From: Adineta steineri
Lineage: Eukaryota > Rotifera > Eurotatoria > Adinetida > Adinetidae
Assembly (NCBI GenBank): GCA_905250115.1
Contig: CAJNOI010000201.1
Location: 85,058-149,057 of the forward strand
Reading direction: 5' to 3'
DNA: 64,000 nt
Shown: in pieces, positions 52,444 to 62,850 of the stretch
Layout of the letters: every line of letters starts with the position of its first letter
How positions within the stretch are numbered: position 1 is the stretch's first letter
Notes under the pieces: generated by a model
Database searches by the model: none
Told to the model about the DNA's origin: nothing
Seen by the model: only the letters and a program-made list of their open reading frames with translations
Translations under genes and position numbers: made by a program

Positions 52444-53517
52444 ATGCAACTGGCTTTGATATTTTTTTCTATAATTATTCTTTTTAAGTATAATGATACT
52501 CTGCAATGCATTTATTATAATGAAATTCTTGAAGTACCAGTGGGCACGTTTGATTTAATTAAAATCAAAGAATATATCAATAAGTCGGTAATTCTTAAGA
52601 ATCAAAACAGATGCTATGTATACATCGTATTTTCTGCTGATTCACAAACTTTAAAAATCATTTTTCAAGAAGTGGATTTATTCACTTCTACTATTAACGT
52701 TGATGTAGCTGTTATGGCAAAAATGGATGTGACTCAAAGTAAAGAAACTACAAAAAAAATATCGATAGAAAACATGATAGCATTTTTATGTGATAAAGAA
52801 GATGCATGTAATCGACAGTTTATATTTGATTATCTTGAATGGGTGTTTATTACAGAATACCAAAGTTTGGAAACAGCGATTCGTCCGTTGCTTTTTCCTC
52901 AATAGAATCAAATAGGTAAACAAAATAAATGATCGATTGTGATCATAGAAAGTAACTTTTATGATCATGGAGAGTAAAACTTAATCGTACTTTTTGTTCT
53001 ATTATTATCATTCTTTTTATACTCAGGTCAATGTTATGTTAACGTGAACAATGATGTGGAGACATGTGCGACTGGTGTGTGTGCGACTGCTTCTCAATAT
53101 AATCAAACTGAACGTAAATGTTATGAAACACGCATTACGACGATGGTACTTACTATCGGCATGAAAATTAGTATCGCCAAAAATAGTGAAAAAGAAGACA
53201 AAAATCTTAAACAAGAATTAAAATTTACAGAATCACTCGATCTTTATGCTTATACTTGTCTTTCGAACATATGTAACAGTAAAACAACCGATGAAAAGAT
53301 TAAACAAGCAGTGAAAGAACATTACAATCTATCTTCGTTGTACGCAATCCTCAGAGAAAAATTCAATCGATAATATTTACCAGAGCTAACAACAACAACA
53401 ACTTCTACCTTATCTACTGGACAATTTACTACAAATGCACAAGTACACAAATACCCAGTCTCGAATATCCTTATATTTTGTAGTGGATTATTCACATTGA
53501 TCAGTAGATTTTTCTGA
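52444..53517 (+). CDS. Secreted two-module cysteine-rich (Ly6/uPAR-like) protein with GPI-anchor signal
   Basis: Proposed exons 52444-52807, 53027-53278 and 53384-53517 give 249 residues. The start at 52444 gives a clean signal peptide (MQLALIFFSIIILFKYNDT). Module 1 runs from LQCIYYNE to FLCDKEDAC; module 2 from QCYVNVNNDVETCATGVCAT to YTCLSNICN. CDxxxxC(N) and CLSNICN resemble the closing C-x(4-5)-C-N of Ly6 domains. Splicing at 53279 (donor GTAAAA) and 53383 (TTACCAG) joins ICN directly to a Thr stalk (LTTTTTSTLSTGQFTT) and a hydrophobic tail (VSNILIFCSGLFTLISRFF), a classic GPI-attachment signal. Unspliced, the frame meets TAG at 52903 and TAA at 53371. The first donor (GTAATC at 52808) is the less certain junction. 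Expected: GPI-anchored cell-surface protein of unknown partner. Confidence 0.55.
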
Positions 53518-55547
53518 ATACTTTCTTTTTCGATGAATTATAACTATTATACAAGAATAAATAAAACTAATTTCAAAAAATGATCCTTCTGACTATTTAT
53601 ACTCATTGTCTCATGTCAATTCAATGTTGTGCATATTGATGTCGATGAGGGCGAGATTGAAAAGTACATAGAATACACGCATGTGTGATCACATTCACTT
53701 TAATTCTATCTGAAATCTGTAATATGATCCTTAAATTACAGAGACAAGTCATTTACAAATCTTCAGCCATTTTGTCAAAGTTAAACAATCAATTATTGAG
53801 GGTGTGAGTGTGGGTGGATGTTACTTTATCTTTATTTATAAAGTAAAGATAAAGTAACAAGCCTGCTTTTGAAAAAAATCGACATGTTTTAAAGACTCAA
53901 TATTTCAAGAAACAAGCAGTCATTTTGACTGAAACTTTTAGATCAATATAAGTTATAAGATCTGTTCCTTAGACTGTAAGGATAAAATCTAGAAACGGAG
54001 ATTGATCTGTTTAGATGTATTATTTTTGTTGATAATATGGCACGTCTGACCATTTTTTTGGTACAAATGACCACGTAATTATGGCATATTTTTCGATAAA
54101 AGAGTTTTTATCTTCTAATATCGTGTTATTTGAATAGCATAGTATTTAATATATAATATTTAATAAAAACAATGAAAATAATATTAATAACAACAAAACG
54201 GAACGTTCGTGTATACAGAGTATTATAATGCTTTGGAGAAAACTGTTCCCCTATTTTTATATAGCATATCGTTCATCATCATCGACAAATATTTGTAAGT
54301 CATGTTTGACAAAAACGATGATGCGCCGAAACGTCCTGTACGACAACTCAAAAAAAATAAGACTCAGGATTAGAAGCTTAAAAACATACGCATTGTAATT
54401 TTTAAATTTTTAAATTTTAGTTGTTGTATTATTGCAAAACATTTGCAATAAGTTTGTCAGTGTAATAGTCTTGCTGTAGTACACAGAGATAAAAGAGTTC
54501 AAAATCAATTTTCATTTATAATGATAGAGAGATCTACACTGTAATTTTGTTTTTAAAACTCTACTTTTTATAAAATGAACTTTAATAAAGTTAAAGCATT
54601 TTGCAACTTTATTATTCATTCATTAAATATCAAACTTTTAGAAAATACTTGATTTTATATAAAGTAGAAATACAATTTGATTTTCTGCTGAAAGTCAAAA
54701 GTAATATTGATTAACTCTCATTCATATCTAAATACAATCATATCCGCATGGAGACCACGACAGTCTATGGCCAAGTGAATCGATTTTCGATGAAAGTTAC
54801 TTGTTGTTAAATATTGAATTTCAATTAAATATTTATTCATTTAATTTGATTATTTTTCTTTATTTATTAATATAATAGAAAAACTATTCAATTTCTCTTC
54901 AGTTTTGTTTTTTTAATAAAATAAAATAAAATTGATCCTTTGTTTATTATAAATTTAATGAATTATTTTATTTCATTTTTAATATTTAAATGTAAAAATA
55001 GTTTTGAGAGTTTTATTTTCATTTAACAATTTTTTCATTTAAAAAATTGATTATCTTAAATTAATTTTTTCGATTTTAACATATTTCATTCTTATTTATT
55101 TATGCTTTTCTTCTGTGTTTCCTTTCTGTCAGTAAATCATAAAATCACAAAAATATATCTAATAGAATTTCTATTTAGAACTTGTTTTTTATTAACCTAA
55201 ATGTCTTTCTCAATTTGAATAATATTTTATTTGATTTTTCTATAAAATAAGATTTTTTCCTAATACAATTTTCTTTGGCATTCTTTTAATTTGATTTAAT
55301 CAAGAAAAAGTTCTATCCGAATTATTTTATTCATTTTGATTTTTTTATTTAAATTAAAATTAAAAAAATATTCATTTATTTTTTTCTCTAAAAATGAAAA
55401 ACAAATTTATTTATTTTATTAAAAGAAATTTTTTAGGTCATTTTCATTTATTTTTGTTGAAGATTTTCCATAAATTAATATTTTTTATGTATTTTCAAAA
55501 GTAAAAATCACAGTTTTTATCAAATTAAATTAAAAAGATTTTTAATT
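53518..55547. other. Intergenic region
   Basis: No gene. It holds the foldback and perfect hairpin at 53796-53858, and from about 55215 the 3' flank homologous to 48650-48948. The AT-rich remainder shows nothing recognisable. Confidence 0.45.
53796..53858. repeat. GT-rich arm joined to a perfect 15-bp hairpin
   Basis: TTGAGGGTGTGAGTGTGGG starts the element. It is followed by GTTACTTTATCTTTA (53820-53834), a 9-base loop and the exact reverse complement TAAAGATAAAGTAAC (53844-53858). Unlike other copies, no CA-rich right arm follows. Confidence 0.75.
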
Positions 55548-58500
55548 TTAAAGTTTTTCATATTTTTGGATTCGATTATTCGCAAAATCAGCAACATAAA
55601 GATTCTCTTCATTATCGAATGATAAACCTATAGGACGACACAATTGATTTGATTGATTTCCTTGGCCATTTCTACCAACAACAATTTTACCTTCTTCATC
55701 TCCTTCACACCAACGCATCACTCGATTATTCTGACAATCTGCCACATAGATATGACCCAAATCATCAATAATCACTCCATGAGGAAGAGACAACTGTTTG
55801 AGACTATCTCCTTCACCATTTCCACCAGCAACAATAATTCCTTCTTTTGCATCTTTTTTCCATTTCATTACACGTTGATTCCGCATATCTGATATATAAA
55901 GAGAATAATCTTCGTCAATACAGATATAAGTAGGATAATCGAGTTGATTAAGATGATTTCCTTGACCATTTCCACCAGCAACTAATTCACCTTCGTCATT
56001 TCCTTGTTTCCATCGTCTTACTTCATTATTCTTCCAATCAGAAACATAAATAGATCCATTTTTATCGATTGCCAAACCCCAACAATCAATATTTGAGATA
56101 ATAATTTGTTGATTTGTTTGACTATTATCGAAATATCGGATTACTCGATGGTTTCCATTATCAGCAATAATAAAAGAATTATTTTGTTTATCAAAAATTA
56201 CAGCTCTTGGAAAAATCAATTGGTTATTTTTATTTCCTTGTCCATTTCCACCTGCAATGATTTGACCTTCATTCGAATTCAATTTCCATTTAACAATACG
56301 ATGATTTGACGAATCAACAATATAAATTGATTTATCGTTATCAATAAAGATCCCTTTAGGACCATAGAGTTGATTTAATTGATCCCCAAATCCATATCCT
56401 CCAGCGACAGTAATTGCAAATGGTTCAAATTGTTTCTTATTTGTTCGAATTAGTTCTAAAATAAAAGATTTTCTTTTTATTTAAAATCTTTTTTTTAAAT
56501 GAAAATCATTTTTATTTGAATGATTTAAATAAAATCGATTAAAAATTTCTTTTTTATTAACAGATTAAATAATTTTTTTATTTAGAAATTCTAAACTAAA
56601 AAGCTAAACTGAACTTAAATTCACTGAACAATTTCAAAATAACATAATCTTTCCATTAAAATATTAAAAGACATTTTTCAAGTGAAAAAATTCTGTTTAT
56701 TCTGAGAAATTTCTTTCAATTTGATTTTTCAATTAGAGTAAATCTTTTAAAAAACAAAAAAAGTAATGATTTTATAAAAAATTATTAATTGATTAATCTG
56801 TTGAAATGATATTTTAAATTAATTTTATTTCAATTTTTACTAATATTTTAAAATCATTAACCATAAAATATTTCATATAGAATTTAATTAAATTTAAAAA
56901 AAATATTTGAAATGTGATTGATCAAAAGAAAATATAGTACTTACTGAATTTGATCATTTTTAGAATTTTAAAAAACGAAAAAATCCGACTTTAAATTAGA
57001 TCGAAAAATTTAATTTTTAACAAAAGAAATTTTATTGAGATCGATTTGATTATTATTTGGAAAATTTGAGAAGAAAATGAAGTCAATTTTAATTTTAATC
57101 AACAATAATTTATCTGAGATAGTTTTTTTTATTTTAATATTTGAAAAGAACAGATTAAGTTATTTATTCACATTTTCTTATTTTTTCATTTTTATACAAA
57201 AAAAATTGTTAATAAACTAAATGATTTTTAAAATTATTCATTTAACAAACTTGTTTTAAAATAAATACTTAAACTGGAAAATGAATTGAGAATATTTAGT
57301 AGAATTATTCTTAACAATAAAATTGTGTTGATAAACATGAAAAAAATAAAATTTGAATAATTTAAATTAAAACAAAATTAAAGAAATTTTATCATTAAAA
57401 AAATATTCTTGAGAAATACTAAATTTTATTCGATTAAATAAAGAACAAAGAATGCTTGTCTAATTAGAAAATGTTTCATTTCAATTAATTTAATTGATTT
57501 CTTATTAAGATGATAAGATTTCTATATGAATTTAATATTTATTTTGTTTTTCTAATCAATAGATTTTTTGATTATAAAATATTTTAAAGTTTAAAGATAA
57601 ACTCAAATATTTATTAATTGCTTATAGAAGAAAAAAATGTTTTATCTTATTTTGATTTGTTTATTTTTATGTTTAAGAAGATAATTGTAGATGATTTTTT
57701 ATTTTTATAATATAAAAAATATTAAATTAATTTCAAATCTTCATAGTAGAAATAATCGTATGATAAAATCAATTTTACAAATTCTCATAAAATTTCGAAT
57801 ATTTTATTTGATGTAAAAAAGGACATAAAATAAATAATTTCTGATTAAATAAACAAAAGGTAAAATATTGACTAAATAATTAAGAAAATGATTTGAAATT
57901 TTGATTTAGTTTTACAGAGAAGAAATATTAATAATATAGATAAATATTCTCAATACAATCCATTTATGAAACGGTGATATTATTTGGGAAAGAGATTTTT
58001 TTCTAAACAATTAATTAATTCAAAGATTATATTATAAAGAAAAATCTGAAAATATCGTTAGTGACGAAGAAACAAAATTAATCTTGAGGGTGTGGATGTG
58101 TGGATTCCTTTTATATTCACACCCATTGTTAAGAATTCCCTTTCATTTCCTCGCAAAACCCTAGGGTCTCCGTAACACTTCCTTGCAAAATCATAGGGTA
58201 TCCCTTACAGTTCCTTCAGAAAGAAAAAACACTAACAATAATTGTATTAAGTATGCGCACAAGTGTCTTTATCTTATTTTTAAGATTGTGATGTTTTATA
58301 GAAACACTACCCCATAATTATGTGCAGAAATTTTAGCATATATAGAATTTAGCCAAGGATCTTATGAAAATTCACTCTTTGAGAAATGAGCTAGAATCAT
58401 GGCATGCAAGTAATTTTCCACCAAATTATTCTATATTTAACATATCATATTTCGACTGATCAAATAGTTTTTTCTCTCACCTGGTGTTGGTTTAATTTGC

Positions 58501-59246
58501 ACTGTTTGATTTGTAACTGGTTGTAAAAGAGTAATTGGAGGCTTTGTTTCTTTTAATTGAATCATATGAAGACCTAGTGCTGGTTGAAGACACCCTACTA
58601 CAATAAATTGTCGAGCAGCTAGAAGAAGAACTTCTTTTTCCTTTTTATAATACGAATGACGACTGATATCTTTGCCACTATCACACTCGATAGTAAACAA
58701 TGTTCTTTGACCAGTTTTGCCTAAGAATTGTTCGTTTTGGAGTACTTCAATCGATGTTGTACATGAAGAAAATCCCCACCACACAAATGTTTTTCCTTGA
58801 GTATATTGATTAGTTAGATCTAAGTTCACTCCACGAAACACATGGCATCGTGTGGATGGTAATTTTTCGAGTGCTGTCAGAATAAGTTTCAAATAGGAAA
58901 ACCATGGTTCTAATTTTCGCCTGTCTTCAGTGCGAAGTGTTGCATTGAGAGCAAAATATAAACATTCTTTATGTGGTTTCCATTCCATGGAGTAAAGCAT
59001 GATTGAGGCTGATTCATCCTGTGTTAAATTATCGGGAGGTACGAATTTACATCGTTGTTTTGCAACATAAGCATAATCGTGAATCTCAGATAAAATCGAA
59101 ACAAGTGGTGTAACAGCTTCTTCCAATGACACTATTGGCATTTTCTCATACCCTCGAATTGGCATGAGCATCTCTTGCGGTTCATTGACAATATCCGATA
59201 CACGTGTATACTGTTGTGGATCAACATTTTCAACTGTTGTAGCCAT
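55548..59246 (-). CDS. ADP-ribosyltransferase-NHL propeller fusion
   Basis: Proposed exons 59246-58481 and 56455-55548, joined across a 2025-bp intron, give 557 residues. Exon 1 (start MATTVENVDPQQYTRV) is an arginine-type ADP-ribosyltransferase with VFRGV (Arg138), GFSSCTTS (about 158-165) and KEKEVLLL (Glu203/Glu205), the R-S-ExE triad of ART2/RT6-like enzymes. It ends with a consensus donor (CCAG|GTGAGA) in phase 1. The NHL exon starts with a phase-1 acceptor and encodes six blades (TVAGGYGFGDQLNQLYGPKG ... LYVADFANNRIQKYEKL). Without splicing the ART frame would end RKNYLISRNMIC 12 codons later. No signal peptide, so cytosolic. The NHL exon, its upstream intron and its 3' flank are homologous to the coiled-coil NHL gene at 48949-51063. 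Alternative: two separate genes, with the NHL part starting from a mini-exon at 56957-56945. Confidence 0.7.
58084..58126. repeat. GT-rich foldback element inside the ART-NHL intron
   Basis: CTTGAGGGTGTGGATGTGTGG faces ATATTCACACCCATTG. It sits at the position equivalent to 50440-50512 in the related gene. Confidence 0.6.
58143..58222. repeat. Two-and-a-half copies of a 32-bp tandem repeat
   Basis: TTCCTCGCAAAACCCTAGGG..., TTCCTTGCAAAATCATAGGG... and a partial TTCCTTCAGAAAG follow one another at about 32-bp spacing. The segment lies between the foldback and the ART exon, where the exon exchange must have occurred. Confidence 0.55.
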
Positions 59247-59501
59247 GTTTGTACAAAAGAATATTTTCGAATAACAAGCACAATAAATAGTCTAAAAAAT
59301 AAAATAAAAATTCGTTTTCAAAATTAGCATCATAACTAAATTTAAATGAAAACTATTCTTGTGTCAGACTTTCGGACTATAGTCGTTTGTATATTAATTA
59401 GTCGAATGTGTTTCTTTGTAGTATTCTTATTAATTATAAATCTCGACAACGTGATTCGTAGAGAATACATTCTTACGCTATTGTATTTTGCTAATAAAAC
59501 C

Positions 59502-59570
59502 AGGGTGAGAGTGGCTAGAGTATGGGGTATAGATATCTGTATTTAATCATTCCACACACCCACACCCAAG
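59502..59570. repeat. GT-rich foldback element
   Basis: AGGGTGAGAGTGG on the left and CCACACACCCACACCC on the right, with AGATATCT in the loop. Member of the dispersed family. Confidence 0.5.
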
Positions 59571-59594
59571 AAACATATTTTTTGTTCGTGTTGT

Positions 59595-59960
59595 TGCACT
59601 TTTTTCCAGAAAAAACTTGTCCACCATCATAATTATATTCTCCTTGTTGAAAGAATCTTTCTTTCACTCATTTCTGCATTCTCCTTCCAGAAAAAAAACT
59701 GATTCATTCTCATTCTCACAAACTCTTTCCCGGAAAAGAAACTTGTTTATCATCATTCCCGCATTCTCACTAGCAGACGTATTTTTTTGCTCTTATTCCT
59801 ATACTCTTCTTCTTGAAAAAAACTTATTTCTTTTTACTTCAGTCTTTTACATAAAAAAAAACTTGTTTATCAGCGTTCTTACATTCTCAATACTAGAAGG
59901 AATATTTTTTTCTCTCATTGTTACATTTTCTTTTTCAGAAAAAATTATTGTCACTTTCAT
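59595..59960. repeat. Degenerate ~60-bp minisatellite
   Basis: About six diverged units follow the pattern AAAAAACTTGTTTATCATC, TTCTCACATTCTC, CTTCCAGAAAAAA. The open frame spanning them (59617-59967) owes its length to the repeat and is not taken as a gene. Confidence 0.6.
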
Positions 59961-60041
59961 ACGATGAGAAGGAAATTATTTCATAACTCAGTAAGAAGTA
60001 GAAAGTGTGGTGTTAATTTTTTGTCTTTTGGTAGATAAATG

Positions 60042-60094
60042 TAGGGTGTGTGTGCGGGTGTATGGCTAACATAATACCTATACCCACCGATCCC
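60042..60094. repeat. GT-rich foldback element
   Basis: GTAGGGTGTGTGTGCGGGTG and TATGG on the left, CCTATACCCACCGATCCC on the right. Member of the dispersed family. Confidence 0.55.
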
Positions 60095-60478
60095 ATTGAA
60101 GGTTCAAAAATGAACATATACGTTTTTTCCAAATCAATTCTTTGTATGGAATTTTTTATCTAGTTTGAAATAAAGTCCACCTATCCAAGGTTGACATTGA
60201 GAGTGTCAGGTTATTTTATAGAATATAAGAGATTGATAATGTTACATAGTGCGTTTCTTTTTTGACAGTGTGAATTTAGTAAGCTAATCAGTCGAGTCTT
60301 GAAGAGATGGTTTCAGATGACGCAGCAAACCAGAAGTTGTGTCCTTCCACCTGCGAAAAAGAATACACAATTTTCAATCCTAATATGAAAACTTTATCAA
60401 GGCGAAAGGAGATTTTATTTCTTCGAATAACATCTCCGGTAAAGTAAAATATTATTATGAATTAATAGCATTCCTGAT

Positions 60479-60535
60479 GTGGGTGTATATCATTCAAGTT
60501 TTCGTTTACAAGGGACGTTCACGCCCACCCCCTAG
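60479..60535. repeat. GT-rich foldback element, diverged
   Basis: TGTGGGTGTATATC on the left and GTTCACGCCCACCCCC on the right. The inner part contains AAGGGACGTTCACG, similar to the transposon-end-like words at 35500 and 39528. Confidence 0.4.
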
Positions 60536-60862
60536 CGTATAAATAATCGAACAAAGAATACAATTTTATTTTAAAATTGTTGTCTATCGATAACGCATGT
60601 TTGGATTTTTACAAACAAATAACATATCAAATTATAAAGGCAAACTAGATGTCATTACTATTAACCAGTAAAGGTATAACTGATCGTTTTCATTCTGACA
60701 TGTATTGCATGCACAAGTGATTCATGCATTCAGTTACAGAAGATGAAGAAAAAAATGCGGTCGAACTTTCACTTTAAAATGAAAAGAGAAAAGTAGTAAT
60801 CTGCCATTTTTGTATTGTTTTCTTACTTAAAAGCAAACATTTTTACACAACACACAGGCAAA

Positions 60863-62632
60863 ATGAGTAAGAAGAATAAAGGTACGATGAATTTAGAATT
60901 GTTACCTAACGAAATTTTACTTGGTATATTTCAATATCTTCATGGTGTGGATCTTCTGCGTGCATTTTATGATCTTAATTATCGCTTTAATTTCCTTCTT
61001 CATAATCAACATCGTGCATATTGTTTTAATTTTAACCATTTATCAAAACGTACTTTCGACATGATTTGTCAACAACATTTAACATTCATTGCTGATCGAA
61101 CTACAACTCTTGCGCTTAGTAACGGTGAAAATACTCCAGAACAAATTCATTTATTTTTCAAATATATACCATCATTTGACAAATTCATTCACTTACGATC
61201 ACTTTCGTTTGATTCCATTCGTTCATATCAATTATTAACAAAAATTATTGATGAATGTCATCATCTTTGTAATCTTACTCATTTGAAATTCTACTCATGC
61301 AGATTTCATGGAAACGAGAACGACATTCAATTCATTGTTAATAGGATATGGACTTTACCGAAACTTACTCATTGTACCTTTGATATTCTCATTATTGGTG
61401 AATTGCCTTTTTTTTGTATGCCACAAAGCATCTCAACATCTATACAATATTTAGACATATCCATAGAAAATGAAGTAAGGTCAAATGAAATAATTCAATT
61501 GTTTGAACATACACCTTCCCTTAAACACCTTTCGATGGTGACTAAGTGTGATATCAATGGGAATTATTTATCACATAAATTTCCAACACTGACTAAATTA
61601 CAAGTCATAATCAGAGATTCTTTTAACTTTTCGCAAATATATGTTTTCTTTCAAAACTTCCCTAGTTTACGTCATTTGGATATCGATACAGCATTTATAT
61701 TGCTTGATGGTTATGAATGGAAGGAAGTTATTCAAAACTGGTTGTCTAATTTACGAGTATTTAAACTCGAAATGATGGCTGTATTACCAGAGAAAAATGT
61801 TCAAAAAGAAGCCGATGAACTATTTGCTACATTTCAAACTTCATTTTGGACTGTTGAACATCAATGGTATGTTCGATGTTTTACGGAGAGAACAGAGATT
61901 CATTTGCAAACAGTATCTAGTAGATTCAATTACAATGATCATGCGCATTTGAATCCCGATTCTTTCAAATCAACATACCCACATGAGGATGTACAACACT
62001 ATTATAGTAAGATCACCCACATTTACAATCAGACATGTTTTGATAAAATGATTCTATTCGATACTTGTTTACCTAATATTGAACATATTAATATACAAGT
62101 GCCTATCAATGATCGATTTTGGTCCATTGTTTCAAGTTTGAATCGACTGAAATCTATGACAGTCTTATCTTATGTCGGTAGTTTTCAAGAGAAACTACAA
62201 GCTCTATTTGATTTAGCTCTTAATCTACGTCGTGTTCGTATCTATCAAGACGAGCCATTACCCTCTTACATGTCAATATTTAAATGTGAATGTGCATCAG
62301 TTCGCGAACTTTGTTTACGATTTGATGAACTTGGTCGCAACCATTATTTTAATCAAGCCGATTGTGTTACATTAGCTCGTGCACCATTAGGTGTTCAATG
62401 TGAAGTATTATCGATCTCTGTCACAAATCGCGAAAATATTATCTATCTTGTCGAAAATCTTACAAATCTTTATTCATTAGATGTGGTATGTAAAGATGAC
62501 GAGTATTGGAAGACTTTAGTAGGCGAGAAGAATGATGATGAACTTGTTCAATGGTTAAAAGATCGTCTACCATCAACAAATTTGATCACACGATATCCTA
62601 ACTTCGGTCGTGTTATTCGAATATGGATTTGA
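60863..62632 (+). CDS. F-box protein with degenerate leucine-rich repeats
   Basis: Single exon, 589 residues. The start is the ATG at 60863 (context GCAAAATGA), giving MSKKNKGTMNLELLPNEILL; upstream in-frame sequence has no ATG. The F-box is LELLPNEILLGIFQYLHGVDLLRAFYDLNYRFNFLL (about residues 10-45, written here across its core). The rest shows irregular leucine-rich units (FIHLRSLSFDSI, LPKLTHCTFDILI, TPSLKHLSM, FPSLRHLDIDTA, LPNIEHINIQVP), a layout of substrate-binding F-box/LRR proteins. The F-box binds Skp1, placing the protein in an SCF ubiquitin ligase, and the LRR region selects the substrate. This family is expanded in bdelloids. It converges on the right-edge NHL gene. Confidence 0.8.
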   Translation: MSKKNKGTMNLELLPNEILLGIFQYLHGVDLLRAFYDLNYRFNFLLHNQHRAYCFNFNHLSKRTFDMICQQHLTFIADRTTTLALSNGENTPEQIHLFFKYIPSFDKFIHLRSLSFDSIRSYQLLTKIIDECHHLCNLTHLKFYSCRFHGNENDIQFIVNRIWTLPKLTHCTFDILIIGELPFFCMPQSISTSIQYLDISIENEVRSNEIIQLFEHTPSLKHLSMVTKCDINGNYLSHKFPTLTKLQVIIRDSFNFSQIYVFFQNFPSLRHLDIDTAFILLDGYEWKEVIQNWLSNLRVFKLEMMAVLPEKNVQKEADELFATFQTSFWTVEHQWYVRCFTERTEIHLQTVSSRFNYNDHAHLNPDSFKSTYPHEDVQHYYSKITHIYNQTCFDKMILFDTCLPNIEHINIQVPINDRFWSIVSSLNRLKSMTVLSYVGSFQEKLQALFDLALNLRRVRIYQDEPLPSYMSIFKCECASVRELCLRFDELGRNHYFNQADCVTLARAPLGVQCEVLSISVTNRENIIYLVENLTNLYSLDVVCKDDEYWKTLVGEKNDDELVQWLKDRLPSTNLITRYPNFGRVIRIWI

Positions 62633-62742
62633 GCATAAAAGTAAGAACTATTTCTAACCTTTGTATTATTCGATAGAATTCTAAGTCATATATTGTGCTT
62701 TTATTTATTAGGTAAAGTGAAACAAAAAAAACTGTCGATTTG

Positions 62743-62786
62743 CGTGTGGGTGTAGATATAAATATTATGCACCCAAACCCTCAAGA
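62743..62786. repeat. GT-rich foldback element between convergent genes
   Basis: GCGTGTGGGTGTAGATATAA on the left and TGCACCCAAACCCTCAAG on the right. It sits between the F-box stop (62632) and the NHL stop (62851). Confidence 0.6.
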
Positions 62787-62850
62787 TGATAAAATTTGAC
62801 TTTTTCTTTTATTTTCATTTCTCCATTTTTTATTTAACAAAAAATTTCAA

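Larger units (their letters stand above)
59247..60862. other. Intergenic region rich in repeats
   Basis: It contains three GT-rich foldbacks (59502-59570, 60042-60094, 60479-60535) and a degenerate minisatellite (59595-59960). A 46-codon ATG frame at 60307-60447 (MVSDDAANQKLCPSTCEKEY...) ends near a donor-like GTAAAG and could be a small exon, but it cannot be linked to anything. Confidence 0.45.

Noticed and set aside
56945-56957. Mini-exon ATGATCAAATTCA followed by an excellent donor (GTAAGTACT) upstream of the NHL exon at 55548-56455, in compatible phase.
   Set aside because: It would give an NHL protein starting MIKFK with no N-terminal module. The ART exon offers an equally good donor and phase and a known type of domain fusion, so it is kept only as a possible alternative start.
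59617-59967. Open frame of 116 codons on the plus strand.
   Set aside because: Composed of a degenerate minisatellite; Ser/Phe/Leu periodicity follows the DNA repeat and there is no protein family resemblance.
60815-60862. N-terminal extension of the F-box frame (FSYLKANIFTQHTGK).
   Set aside because: The extension begins at a TTG codon; the first ATG in good context is at 60863.
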